Positions 7,918 to 15,377 of a stretch of DNA of 36,072 bases are shown one piece after another. Source of the stretch: Actinomadura geliboluensis (GTDB lineage Bacteria > Actinomycetota > Actinomycetes > Streptosporangiales > Streptosporangiaceae). Both the position numbers and the translations under genes were made by a program. Location of the stretch: contig NZ_VCKZ01000032.1 of the NCBI RefSeq assembly GCF_005889745.1, positions 1-36,072 on the forward strand. Reading direction: 5' to 3'. Numbering within the stretch: the stretch's first letter is position 1; each line of letters begins with the position of its first letter. The notes under the pieces were generated by a model. That model did no database searches. It saw only the letters and a program-made list of their open reading frames with translations, and was not told the origin of the DNA.

Positions 7918-8177
7918 GGCAGCCGGTCCAGGAAGCGGGCGAAGACCAGGCCGCTGACGACGACGCAGACGGCGGTGATCAGCGCGAGGGAGGAGAAGGA
8001 CGACTGCTGCAGCCCGGTGGTGAGGCAGATCAGCACCAGCGTCGCCTGCGCTCCGACCGCTTGGAGGGCGGCCACGCCGTCGATCGCCTTGGCGCGGAGG
8101 CCGACGACCAGCAGCGGCAGCCATCCGGCGAGGAGGACGGCCGCCGCGAGGAGGAACAGGGGCCGGGTCGCGGTCAC
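7914..8177 (-). CDS. mrpF: Mrp-type antiporter subunit F (MnhF/MbhB)
   Basis: An 87-residue membrane protein of three hydrophobic segments. The central region RAKAIDGVAALQAVGAQATLVLI corresponds to the MnhF motif around DRIxALxxxGxxxxxL. The GTG start at 8177 overlaps the stop of subunit E. Confidence 0.85.
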   Translation of the reverse strand: MTATRPLFLLAAAVLLAGWLPLLVVGLRAKAIDGVAALQAVGAQATLVLICLTTGLQQSSFSSLALITAVCVVVSGLVFARFLDRLP

Positions 8178-8668
8178 GACGGACGCTCCGATCGGCGGTC
8201 CGGTCGCAGGTCGTGGAGCAATCGCCGTCCTGTTTCGGGTGAGATGTCGAGGACGTAGCAGTTCGGTGACCAGGTGGCCACCAGCTGCACCCAGGCCCGG
8301 CGTCCCGAGGGCACGGGGCCGTGGCCGGCCTCGCTCGCGTCCTCCCGGAAGGTGCCCACTTCGCGCCGTCCGGTGGCGACGGACGCGGCGAGCACGCGGA
8401 CGACGATCGAGAAGTCCACGACCATCGCGACCGTGGCCGCGCCGAGCTCGCGGCACCAGGCCCAGCGTCCGCGCGCGTCCAGCAGCCCTTCCTCGCTGAC
8501 CAGCAAGGCGCTTACCGCGGCTACAAGCGCCATGGCCGCTCCCCACACGGCGTTCAGCCAGGACCATTCACCGACGAACAGCATCCAGAGGGCGAAGAGG
8601 GGCGGCCACCAGAGCAGTAGCCGGAGCACACGAACCCTTGGCGTCGTCCCCTCCGACTGGCCGGCCAT
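8174..8668 (-). CDS. mrpE: Mrp-type antiporter subunit E (MnhE/MbhA)
   Basis: A 164-residue protein. It has two N-terminal membrane segments (LWWPPLFALWMLFVG and NAVWGAAMALVAAVSALLV), an amphipathic region, and a C-terminal cytoplasmic part with ATWSPNCYVLDISPETGRRLLHDL, equivalent to the family's TPGT(L/V)xLDI segment. ATG at 8668 has GGAGG 7 nt upstream. It is the first gene of the seven-gene operon. Confidence 0.9.
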   Translation of the reverse strand: MAGQSEGTTPRVRVLRLLLWWPPLFALWMLFVGEWSWLNAVWGAAMALVAAVSALLVSEEGLLDARGRWAWCRELGAATVAMVVDFSIVVRVLAASVATGRREVGTFREDASEAGHGPVPSGRRAWVQLVATWSPNCYVLDISPETGRRLLHDLRPDRRSERPS

Positions 8669-8746
8669 GTGGCGCCTCCCCGAAACCGGCGGCCGCCCGT
8701 CGCCGAGGCAGGCCGTCCTTCCCCACCTGCCCGTCCGAGCCTCTTC

Positions 8747-8775
8747 GTAATCATCCGTTCACTGTTTGTACTCAA
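8747..8775 (-). promoter_or_regulatory. Candidate promoter of the Mrp operon
   Basis: In an unusually AT-rich patch, minus-strand TTGAGT (8775-8770) is followed after 17 nt by GATTAC (8752-8747). The -10 fit is only moderate. The predicted leader before mrpE is about 70 nt. Confidence 0.4.
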
Positions 8776-8860
8776 GAGGGCGCTCGCCCCCACACCTCCC
8801 GTCACGCCCGCTCCAGAGGCGTATCCAGCCGTTCCAGATGAAAGCCGGGGACAAGGGGCC

Positions 8861-8866
8861 TAGGCT
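8861..8866 (+). promoter_or_regulatory. -10 box TAGGCT of the PGRP amidase gene
   Basis: TAGGCT fits TANNNT and predicts a transcript start near 8873, which is after the GTG at 8870. This supports GTG 8903, with its GGAGG site, as the true start. Confidence 0.45.
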
Positions 8867-8902
8867 CTCGTGTCACGTTCTGAATCCGTATGGAGGCCGA
8901 CC

Positions 8903-9814
8903 GTGGACATCATCAGCCGGAAGGAGTGGGGAGCCCGCGCTCCGCGGTCCCGCTCGACGGTCTCGTGGGGGGCCCGCACCGAGTTCGTCGTCCATTACTC
9001 CGAAGGCCCCACCACGCAGACGGTGCGGTCCATCCAGGACTTCCACATGGACGGCAACGGCTGGGCCGACATCGGCTACAACTTCCTGGTCGACGTCAAG
9101 GGCCGCATCTACGAGGGGCGCGGCTGGCTGACGGTCGGCGCGCACGCGCCGGGCCACAACTCGTCCGGCATCGGCGTTTGCATGATCGGACGGGACGGCG
9201 ACGCGACCGCGGCGGCCAAGCGGTCCATCCGGGCGGTCTACGACGAGGCGGTCCGCCGCAAGGGCGGCGGCCTGAAGAAGCTCGGGCACCGGGACGTGTA
9301 CGCCACGAGCTGCCCCGGCGACCAGCTGTACGCGTGGGTGCGGGCCGGGATGCCCGCCTCCGGTTCCGGCGGCGGCTCCGGCGACGGCGACACGCCGGAC
9401 TACGTGTCCGTCGGGATGGCCGCGGCGCAGGACCTGCCGCCCGGCGAGTGGGTGACGGTCCGCTGGGACGACGAGTACTCCGACTCGGCGCACCACCACC
9501 GGAACGCGGGCGGCCCGTCCTTCATCGAAGGGCCCGCCCAGTACGCCCTCGTCGCGAACGTCCGCGTCGAGGGGCTGGCGCGGGGCACGCGGCTCCAGGC
9601 GCGGGTGATCGAGCGCGCCGACTCCGACGGCAGCGTCGAGGTCGGGTCGACCTCCGAGCACGTCGCCTTCGACGGGGCGACGTTCCTGCATCACGACGTG
9701 GCGGCGGACGTCGTGGGCAACGGCCGCCGGGTCCGGTTCCAGGTCATCCAGCACGGCACCGGCACGGGACGGGTCACCGGAGGCACCGCCAAGGGCCTCA
9801 TCTGGTCCATCTGA
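8903..9814 (+). CDS. N-acetylmuramoyl-L-alanine amidase, PGRP/type 2 amidase family
   Basis: A 303-residue protein. Residues about 1-150 are a peptidoglycan-recognition/type 2 amidase domain: ISRKEWGA at the N-terminus and likely zinc ligands His31 (VVHYSEG), His129 (LGHRDV) and Cys137 (TSCPGD). The enzyme would cut the lactyl-L-Ala bond of peptidoglycan. A Gly/Ser linker (about 153-164) leads to a C-terminal beta-rich domain of unknown role, possibly for wall binding. There is no signal peptide, as in phage endolysins, so export is unexplained. GTG 8903 is chosen because GGAGG lies 7 nt upstream and the -10 box at 8861 places the transcript start after the alternative GTG at 8870. Confidence 0.9.
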   Translation: MDIISRKEWGARAPRSRSTVSWGARTEFVVHYSEGPTTQTVRSIQDFHMDGNGWADIGYNFLVDVKGRIYEGRGWLTVGAHAPGHNSSGIGVCMIGRDGDATAAAKRSIRAVYDEAVRRKGGGLKKLGHRDVYATSCPGDQLYAWVRAGMPASGSGGGSGDGDTPDYVSVGMAAAQDLPPGEWVTVRWDDEYSDSAHHHRNAGGPSFIEGPAQYALVANVRVEGLARGTRLQARVIERADSDGSVEVGSTSEHVAFDGATFLHHDVAADVVGNGRRVRFQVIQHGTGTGRVTGGTAKGLIWSI

Positions 9815-9841
9815 GACCTCGCCCAACGCCCGCCTGAGGTC
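9815..9841 (+). terminator. Weak hairpin after the PGRP amidase gene
   Basis: GACCTC (9815-9820) and GAGGTC (9836-9841) can form a 6-bp stem directly after the stop codon; there is no T-tract. Confidence 0.35.
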
Positions 9842-9961
9842 ACCCCCCGGGAAACGCGGCCGCCCCGCCGGATCGGTCAAGGCCGGTGATTTCGCCGATG
9901 CGTGCGGCGCCGCGCCGGGTCACAGTTCAGGGGTTCGGTTCCCCCCACCCCTGGAGGCTTC

Positions 9962-10636
9962 ATGAAACGGGTCCTCGGGTCGCTCATCGCGCTCTGCGCG
10001 GCGCTGGCGACGTTCGGGCTCGGCCTCGCGGCACCGGCCAACGCCGCCGGACCGCGGCCCGTCGTCTTCGTGCACGGCTACACCGGCAGCGCGTCCAACT
10101 GGGTCACGGCCATGTCGGTGTTCCGCGCCGCCGGTTACAGCAGCGACCAGCTGTTCGCCTACGAGTACAACTCCTACGGCGACAACAAGCAGAACGCCGC
10201 CGGGCTGGCGTCGTACGTGAACCAGGTGAAGTCGCGGACCGGCGCGTCGCAGGTCGACATCGTCAACCACTCCATGGGCGGCCTGGTCAGCCAGTACTAC
10301 CTGAAGGTCCTGAACGGCAACCCGAACGTGGCGCACCTGGCGTCGATCGCGGGCGCCAACCACGGGACGACGTACGCCACCGCGTGCACCATCTTCGAGA
10401 CGTGCCGCCAGATGCTCCCGGGCTCGTCCTTCATCCAGCAGATCAGCGCGGGGGACGAGACGCCCGGCAGCACGCAGTACGCCACCTGGTACTCGCCGTG
10501 CGACGGCATCATCATCCCCTACACCAGCACCCGCTTGGACGGCGCGAACAACCACTACGTCGCCTGCCAGACCCACATCGGCTTCCTCGCCGACGCGGTG
10601 GTCCTCGGCGCCATCGCCCAGTTCACCAAGAGCTAG
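9962..10636 (+). CDS. Secreted triacylglycerol lipase / esterase (alpha/beta fold)
   Basis: A 224-residue precursor. A classical signal peptide (residues 1 to about 28, MKRVLG..., cleavage near ANAA) is followed by a small alpha/beta hydrolase: PVVFVHGYTGSASNW forms the oxyanion loop, Ser104 sits in VNHSMGG, Asp181 in PCDGIIIP and His205 in QTHIGF. The size and motifs resemble the small Bacillus LipA-like and actinobacterial class 2 lipases. Four Cys in the second half suggest disulfides. It would hydrolyse short to medium acyl esters outside the cell. ATG 9962 has GGAGG at 9953-9957. A strong terminator follows, so it is monocistronic. Confidence 0.92.
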   Translation: MKRVLGSLIALCAALATFGLGLAAPANAAGPRPVVFVHGYTGSASNWVTAMSVFRAAGYSSDQLFAYEYNSYGDNKQNAAGLASYVNQVKSRTGASQVDIVNHSMGGLVSQYYLKVLNGNPNVAHLASIAGANHGTTYATACTIFETCRQMLPGSSFIQQISAGDETPGSTQYATWYSPCDGIIIPYTSTRLDGANNHYVACQTHIGFLADAVVLGAIAQFTKS

Positions 10637-10658
10637 CCGGCACCGACGAGCACACGTG

Positions 10659-10686
10659 GCGGGACGTCCTCGGGGGGACGTCCCGC
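10659..10686 (+). terminator. Strong hairpin terminator after the lipase gene
   Basis: GCGGGACGTCC (10659-10669) pairs perfectly with GGACGTCCCGC (10676-10686) over a 6-nt loop, 23 nt after the stop codon. Confidence 0.8.
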
Positions 10687-10755
10687 TTCGGCGTCCCAAG
10701 CGCGCGCGAGCCGTCACCGAACCGACCTGCCCAATCCGGAACGAACCCGCACGGT

Positions 10756-10761
10756 TACTCT
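10756..10761 (+). promoter_or_regulatory. -10 box TACTCT of the lipoprotein amidase gene
   Basis: TACTCT fits TANNNT and predicts a transcript start near 10768, about 35 nt before the GTG at 10803. This excludes the upstream GTG at 10764 as start. Confidence 0.45.
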
Positions 10762-10802
10762 GAGTGCATCAGGGCGAGCAGGTCATCGGGGGAGGCGGGC
10801 TT

Positions 10803-11630
10803 GTGCGGTGGTTCGGGAGCGGCCTCGTGGCCGGGATGGCGCTGAGCGTCGGGTTGGTGCTGGCCGGGTGCGGCGGAGGGTCGGACAACGGGACGTCCGG
10901 CGAAGGCACGCCGGGGAGCGGCACACCGACGGGCGGGACGCCGAAGACGAGCGCGTCCGGCACCCGCGCCGCGTCGCCGGTGAGCGGGAAGGTGATCGTG
11001 CTCGACCCCGGTCACAACGGCGGCAACGCGTCCCATCCGGAAGTGATCAACAAGCAGGTCTTCATCGGGAACGGCCGCAAGCCGTGCAACACGGTCGGGA
11101 CGAGCACGCCCGATGGCTACGCCGAGCACGCCTTCACCTGGGACGTGGCGAACCGGCTCGCGCGCAGGCTGCGGGACGAGGGCGCGAAGGTCACGCTGAC
11201 CCGCGAGAACGACACCGGCGTCGGGCCGTGCATCACGGAGCGCGCGGCGACCGCCAACCGGCTGCACGCGGACGCGGCGCTGTCGATCCACGCCGACGGC
11301 GCCGCCGCGTCCGGGCACGGGTTCCATGTGATAGTCCCGGCGCCGGTCGGCGAGAACAAGGGCATCGTGGACGCGTCCCGCCGGCTGGGCCTGGACATCC
11401 GCGACGCCTTCCACGCCGGGACCGGCCTCCCCTTCGCCACCTACGTCGGGAAGGAGGGCCTGGACCGGCGCGACGACCTCGGCGGGCTGAACCTGTCCAC
11501 GGTCCCGGCCGCGTTCATCGAGTGCGGCAACATGGCGAACGCGGGCGACGCGGCCAAGATGTCCAGTGCCTCGTTCCGGCAGCGCATGGCCGACTCCCTC
11601 GCGCAGGGTTTCGATAGGTACTTCCAGTGA
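10803..11630 (+). CDS. Lipoprotein N-acetylmuramoyl-L-alanine amidase (Amidase_3)
   Basis: A 275-residue lipoprotein precursor: hydrophobic signal, then lipobox LAGC with Cys23, then a Gly/Ser/Thr linker to about residue 60. The catalytic Amidase_3 domain shows the zinc ligands His71 (DPGHNGG), Glu108 (YAEHAF) and His163 (SIHADG), and the catalytic Glu240 (AFIECGN). It would cleave the stem peptide from glycan strands at the outer face of the membrane. GTG 10803 is preferred because GGGGGAGG lies upstream and the -10 box at 10756 fits; the GTG at 10764 would translate the ribosome site itself. It is the second wall amidase in 3 kb. Confidence 0.92.
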   Translation: MRWFGSGLVAGMALSVGLVLAGCGGGSDNGTSGEGTPGSGTPTGGTPKTSASGTRAASPVSGKVIVLDPGHNGGNASHPEVINKQVFIGNGRKPCNTVGTSTPDGYAEHAFTWDVANRLARRLRDEGAKVTLTRENDTGVGPCITERAATANRLHADAALSIHADGAAASGHGFHVIVPAPVGENKGIVDASRRLGLDIRDAFHAGTGLPFATYVGKEGLDRRDDLGGLNLSTVPAAFIECGNMANAGDAAKMSSASFRQRMADSLAQGFDRYFQ

Positions 11631-11650
11631 GACGCGCACTTCCAGTGAGA
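11620..11650 (+). repeat. Tandem duplication (18-bp period) at the end of the amidase gene
   Basis: The 13-mer ACTTCCAGTGAGA occurs at 11620-11632, where it contains the last codons and TGA stop, and again at 11638-11650. An inverted copy of its core (TCACTGG, 11668-11674) can pair with CCAGTGA (11642-11648), so the duplication also builds a terminator-like hairpin. Confidence 0.7.
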
Positions 11651-11738
11651 AGGGTGCTGTTTGCCGTTCACTGGGCTTAAAGGGCCGATTGTCCGGCTAC
11701 ACGAGCGGTCGACGGGGACGCCACCGGACGAACGGACG

Positions 11739-11867
11739 ATGACCATGGCCCGTAGACGGGGACACAGCGCACCGCTCAACTGGGAGATGCTCCTGGGGTT
11801 GGCGGCGTTCGGATTCATCCTCTATGTGTGGGTGTGGGCGGCAACGCAGGGCGGCCCGCCCTGGTGA
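11739..11867 (+). CDS. Small single-pass membrane protein
   Basis: A 42-residue reading frame starting ATGACCATG, with a basic N-terminus (ARRRGH) and one hydrophobic segment (EMLLGLAAFGFILYVWVWAA), ending GGPPW. The positive-inside arrangement suggests an N-in membrane peptide. No good ribosome site is visible, so the start is uncertain (second ATG at 11745). A very strong terminator follows, which supports a real transcript. Function unknown. Confidence 0.45.
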   Translation: MTMARRRGHSAPLNWEMLLGLAAFGFILYVWVWAATQGGPPW

Positions 11868-11918
11868 CCGCCCTGGTTCGCGGAACTCTGGCCGCCGCCG
11901 GGTCTCCGGCGACGACCG

Positions 11919-11973
11919 GCACGGGCCGCGCCCGGCGCTGATCGTTCAGACCTGCACCGGGCGCGGCCCGTGC
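11919..11973. terminator. Very strong bidirectional terminator, 17-bp perfect stem
   Basis: GCACGGGCCGCGCCCGG (11919-11935) pairs perfectly with 11957-11973. The 21-nt loop holds a small inner stem CTGA/TCAG. It lies between the small membrane-protein gene and the convergent hydrolase gene. Confidence 0.85.
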
Positions 11974-12008
11974 TCGGCGTCCGGGCGCTGCGACGCCGCC
12001 CGGACGTC

Positions 12009-12881
12009 CTAGCGGGCCATCAGCGCGCGAAGGGACTTCGCGATCTCCGCCGGGTCCTCCTCGGCCATGAAGTGGCCGCAGGTCACGGTGGCGTGGTGGA
12101 GGTCGGACGCCCAGGCGCGCCAGAGGGCCACGGCGTCGTAGCCGAGCGCGGCGCCCCAGTCCTGCTGGAGGACGGTGACGGGCATCCGCAGCCGGTTGCC
12201 CGCGTCGCGGTCGGCCGTGTCCTGGTCGACGTCGATCGTGGCGGACGCGCGGTAGTCGGCGACGATCGACGGGATCGCGGCGCGGCAGGCGTCCAGGTAG
12301 GCGGCGCGGACGTCCGGCGGGATCGCGGACGGGTCGTTCGCCCACAGGTCGAGGAAGTGGCCGAAGAACGCGTCCGGGGCGCCGGCGATCAGCTGCTCGG
12401 GGAGGCCGGGCGGCTGGGCCATCAGGTAGAGGTGGAAGCCGACGGCGGCGGTGGTGCCGTGCATGACGTCCCACATGTCCAGGGTGGGCAGGACGTCCAG
12501 GATGGCCAGGTGGGTGATGGTGTCGGGGTGGTCGAGACCGGCACGGAAGGCGACGAGGGCGCCGCGGTCGTGCCCGGCCAGCGCGAACCGCTCGTGGCCC
12601 AGGGCGCGGGCCAAGGCGACGATGTCGGCGGCCATGGTCCGCTTGGAGTAGTCGGCGTCGGCGCCTTCCGGCTTGTCGCTCTCCCCGTATCCACGGAGGT
12701 CGGGGACGATGACGGTGTGGTCGGCGGCAAGGTCGCGGGCGACGTGCCGCCACATCAGGTGGGTCTGCGGGAAGCCGTGCAGAAGGACGATAGGCGAGCC
12801 CGACCCGCCGACGGCCACGTTCAGGGAGACGCCGTCCGCGACGGGGACGCGCTTGTATTCGAATCCGTTGATGTTTGCCAT
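12009..12881 (-). CDS. Alpha/beta hydrolase, haloacetate-dehalogenase/epoxide-hydrolase-like
   Basis: A 290-residue protein. The opening HGFPQTHLMWRH, PDLRGYGESD and the nucleophile elbow LAGHDRGALV (Asp105) match the fluoroacetate dehalogenase/epoxide hydrolase group, with the base His in the C-terminal TCGHFMAEEDP. In fluoroacetate dehalogenases the cap carries a His-Trp pair that holds fluoride. Here the aligned stretch reads FHLYLMAQP, with Leu instead of Trp, so true defluorination is doubtful. ATG 12881 gives the family's usual length but has a close-set GAGG; ATG 12911 would add 10 residues. It is divergent from the SARP gene with only 58 nt between the starts. Confidence 0.85.
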   Translation of the reverse strand: MANINGFEYKRVPVADGVSLNVAVGGSGSPIVLLHGFPQTHLMWRHVARDLAADHTVIVPDLRGYGESDKPEGADADYSKRTMAADIVALARALGHERFALAGHDRGALVAFRAGLDHPDTITHLAILDVLPTLDMWDVMHGTTAAVGFHLYLMAQPPGLPEQLIAGAPDAFFGHFLDLWANDPSAIPPDVRAAYLDACRAAIPSIVADYRASATIDVDQDTADRDAGNRLRMPVTVLQQDWGAALGYDAVALWRAWASDLHHATVTCGHFMAEEDPAEIAKSLRALMAR

Positions 12882-12921
12882 GACCTCAGGTTGCCCGCCG
12901 CCAATGAGCATCCGATGAGCG

Positions 12922-12930
12922 CGCTATACG
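12922..12930. promoter_or_regulatory. Shared TATA element between divergent hydrolase and SARP genes
   Basis: GCTATACGG reads TATACG on the plus strand and TATAGC on the minus strand, so one site could act as -10 box in both directions. Neither has a clear -35. The two transcripts would compete for it. Confidence 0.35.
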
Positions 12931-12939
12931 GTGGCTTGG

Positions 12940-14934
12940 GTGGACGTCCTGTTCGGGGTACTCGGGCCGGTCACGGCCTGGGACGGCGACGGGAACACCA
13001 TCGCCTTGAAGGGGCCGCGGCACCGCGCCGTCCTGGCCCGGCTGATCATCGCGCGCGGACGCGTCGTCCCGGTGTCCCTTCTGGTGGACGACCTGTGGAT
13101 CGATCCCCCTTCGGACGGGGTCGGGGCGGTCCGTACCTTCGTGGCGGCGCTGCGGCGCGTCCTGGAACCCGGCCGTCCGCCCCGGACGCCGTCCCGGCTG
13201 CTGGTGACCGAGGGCCCCGGGTACGCGCTGCGCCCCGGCCCGGACGGGGTGGACGCCTGGCGCTTCGAGGACGCCGTGACCGAGACCGGCCGTCCCGCGA
13301 CCGGCCGATCCGCGAACGGCCGTCCCCCGGCCGGCCGTCCCGCGTCCGAGCTGCTCGCCGCGCTGGACGAGGCGCTCGGCTGGTGGCGCGGACCCGCCTA
13401 CGCCGAGTTCGCCGACGAGCCGTGGGCGCGCGCGGAGCGGTCCCGGCTGGCGGAGCTGCGGCTGCGCGCGGCCGAGCGGCGGGCGGAGGCACTGCTAGCC
13501 CTGGGCCTCGCCGCCGACGCCGTCCCGGACCTCGACGCGCACGTCGCCGAGCACCCTTGGCGGGAGGACGCGTGGCGCCTGCTGGCCCTGGCCCTCTACC
13601 GCACCGGCCGTCAGGGCGACGCGCTCGCAGTGCTTCGCCGAGCGCGCGGCCTCCTCGTAGAGCAACTGGGGGTCGACCCAGGCCCGGAGTTGCGTCGCCT
13701 AGAGGAGGACATCCTCCGCCAGGCCGACCGCCTGGCCCCTGCCCAGGATGCGGCGACGCGCGTATGGGCGAAGGCGGCCGAGACGTACGACCGCACGGTG
13801 GCGACCGGAGCGCGGGCCCGGCTGGAGTCGACCGTGGGCATCCTGCGCAACCTCGCGATGACCGGCGGCGGGGGCCTGGAGGCGGCCCGCGAGCAGCGGC
13901 TGCCGGCGATCCTGGCGGCGGAGGAGCTCGGCGACGCCGACCTCACCGCGCGGGTCATCGGCGCGTACGACGTCCCGGCGAACTGGACCCGGTCGGACGA
14001 CCCGCGGCAGGCCGCCCAGGTCGCGGCGGCGGCCGAGCGGACCCTCGCCGCGCTCCCGCCGGGCCGCGCCGCCGCGCGGGCCCGGCTGCTGGCCACGATC
14101 GCGCTGGAGTCGCGCGGCACCGGCACGCCGCGGGCGCGCGAGGCGGCCCGGGAGGCGGAGGCGATCGCCCGCGGCCTGGACGACCCGGCGCTGCTCGCCT
14201 TCGCGCTGAACGGCGTCTACATGCAGACCTTCGAGCGCGCCGGCCTGGCCTCCCGGCGGGACGCGATCGGCGCCGAGCTGGTCGAGCTGTCCGCCCGGCA
14301 CGACCTCGCGACCTACGAGGTGCTCGGGCACCTCATCCGGCTCCAGGCGCGCGGCGCGCTCGCCGACTTCGCCGGCGCCGACGAGCACGCGGCCGCCGCC
14401 GGACGGCTGGCCGAGCACCATGAACGTCCGCTGGTGGGCGTGTTCACCACCTGGTACCGCGCGATGCGGCTCGCCGCGTCCGGCGCCCCCATGGCCGAGG
14501 CCGAGGCGGCCTACCGGGACGCGGCCGAACGCATGCGGGGCTCCGGCATGCCGGGCTTGGAGGACGGTCTCCTGCCGCTGGCGCTCCTCTGCCTGCGCGT
14601 CCAGCACCGGCAGCCCGCCCAGACCGACCCGGCCGACTGGGGGCCTTACCAGCCGTGGGCCCGTCCCCTGGTGCTGCTGGCGCGCGGCCGTCCGGACGAG
14701 TCCGCGGCCGCACTCCGGGACGTCCCGGACCCGCCGCACGACCTGCTGTTCGAGGCCCTGTGGTGCCTGATCGCCACCGCCGCCCTCGCCGTGGACGACC
14801 GCGAGACGATGCGGCGCGCCCACGACGCCCTGGCCCCTGCCGCCGGCGAACTGGCGGGCGCAGGCAGCGGCGTCCTCACCCTCGGCCCCGTCTCCCGCTA
14901 CCTGGACGACCTCACCGCCGCCCTCCGCGCCTGA
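12940..14934 (+). CDS. SARP/AfsR-type transcriptional regulator (BTAD, TPR-rich C-terminus)
   Basis: A protein of about 664 residues. Residues 1-95 form the OmpR-like winged helix (FGVLGPVTAW, GPRHRAVLARLI). Then comes the bacterial transcriptional activation domain (about 95-260, with AYAEFADEPWARAERSRLAEL and HPWREDAWRLLALALYRTGRQGDAL). The C-terminal 400 residues are Ala-rich helical repeats of TPR type. No Walker A motif is present, so it lacks the NB-ARC ATPase of AfsR. A TGRPA-like five-residue repeat occurs four times at 116-135, inside the activation domain. Start: GTG 12940 is preferred over GTG 12931 because it gives the usual MDVLFGVLGP opening. No secondary-metabolite genes are visible nearby, so the target may be the divergent hydrolase. 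Confidence 0.88.
   Translation: MDVLFGVLGPVTAWDGDGNTIALKGPRHRAVLARLIIARGRVVPVSLLVDDLWIDPPSDGVGAVRTFVAALRRVLEPGRPPRTPSRLLVTEGPGYALRPGPDGVDAWRFEDAVTETGRPATGRSANGRPPAGRPASELLAALDEALGWWRGPAYAEFADEPWARAERSRLAELRLRAAERRAEALLALGLAADAVPDLDAHVAEHPWREDAWRLLALALYRTGRQGDALAVLRRARGLLVEQLGVDPGPELRRLEEDILRQADRLAPAQDAATRVWAKAAETYDRTVATGARARLESTVGILRNLAMTGGGGLEAAREQRLPAILAAEELGDADLTARVIGAYDVPANWTRSDDPRQAAQVAAAAERTLAALPPGRAAARARLLATIALESRGTGTPRAREAAREAEAIARGLDDPALLAFALNGVYMQTFERAGLASRRDAIGAELVELSARHDLATYEVLGHLIRLQARGALADFAGADEHAAAAGRLAEHHERPLVGVFTTWYRAMRLAASGAPMAEAEAAYRDAAERMRGSGMPGLEDGLLPLALLCLRVQHRQPAQTDPADWGPYQPWARPLVLLARGRPDESAAALRDVPDPPHDLLFEALWCLIATAALAVDDRETMRRAHDALAPAAGELAGAGSGVLTLGPVSRYLDDLTAALRA
13285..13344 (+). 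repeat. Four tandem 15-bp repeats inside the SARP gene
   Basis: Units ACCGGCCGTCCCGCG, ACCGGCCGATCCGCG, AACGGCCGTCCCCCG and GCCGGCCGTCCCGCG follow each other without gaps and encode TGRPA, TGRSA, NGRPP and AGRPA. The frame is kept, so copy number could vary without frameshift. Confidence 0.8.
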
Positions 14935-14944
14935 CCGGCCGGGC

Positions 14945-15202
14945 TCACGCGGGCGGCGGCCCCGGGTCGCCGCCCAGGACGACGGCGGTCCCCATCAACG
15001 CGTAGCGGTCCACCATCACGTGGCTGGAGAAGGTCGCGAACCGCAGCCCGACAACGGCATGCGCACCGCGCGAGGCCGCCGACATGGCGAGCGACTCAAG
15101 CCCCTGCCCGATGTCCGTCGCCACGGTCCAGACGGGCCAGGCGTGCGTCACCGGCGGGCTCCCGTCGATGGGAACCGTGTCGGTCGTGTAAATGGGGATC
15201 AC
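14945..15202 (-). CDS. YbjQ/UPF0145-like small protein
   Basis: An 85-residue protein. The opening [13 protein letters not shown], the middle [20 protein letters not shown] and the end ALMGTAVVL match the pentamer-forming YbjQ (DUF74) family, sometimes called heavy-metal-binding though its function is not established. GTG at 15202 is chosen because GGAAAGGA lies 8 nt upstream and yields the usual N-terminus; an ATG at 15211 overlaps that site. It converges on the SARP gene with 10 nt between stops and is divergent from the catalase gene. Confidence 0.78.
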   Translation of the reverse strand: MIPIYTTDTVPIDGSPPVTHAWPVWTVATDIGQGLESLAMSAASRGAHAVVGLRFATFSSHVMVDRYALMGTAVVLGGDPGPPPA

Positions 15203-15377
15203 CGGCCACATCCTTTCCACGGCCCTGAGCCATGGCAAACCCCGCCCCCAGACCCACCTGGGCCTGCCGACGAGCGGGGACGGCGTGATCCCGGGGTTTA
15301 CCTGTTCCGGGCCGTTCAATTGCTCCTTTTCGGGTAGGTGCGCACCCGAAGCAGTGGTGGAGAGGAGAGAGCGCGTC

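Noticed and set aside
8871..8900. A second ECF41-like promoter (TGTCACG) before the PGRP amidase
   Set aside because: The seventh base differs and no CGTC lies 16 nt downstream.
11970..14423. An 817-codon plus-strand frame overlapping the hydrolase and SARP genes
   Set aside because: It is the wrong frame of the SARP gene and antisense to the hydrolase; Arg/Gly/Pro-rich and without domains.
15337..15346. Palindrome GGTGCGCACC upstream of catalase as a peroxide-regulator site
   Set aside because: A 10-bp GC-rich palindrome is easily found by chance here and does not resemble known Fur/PerR or OxyR sites.
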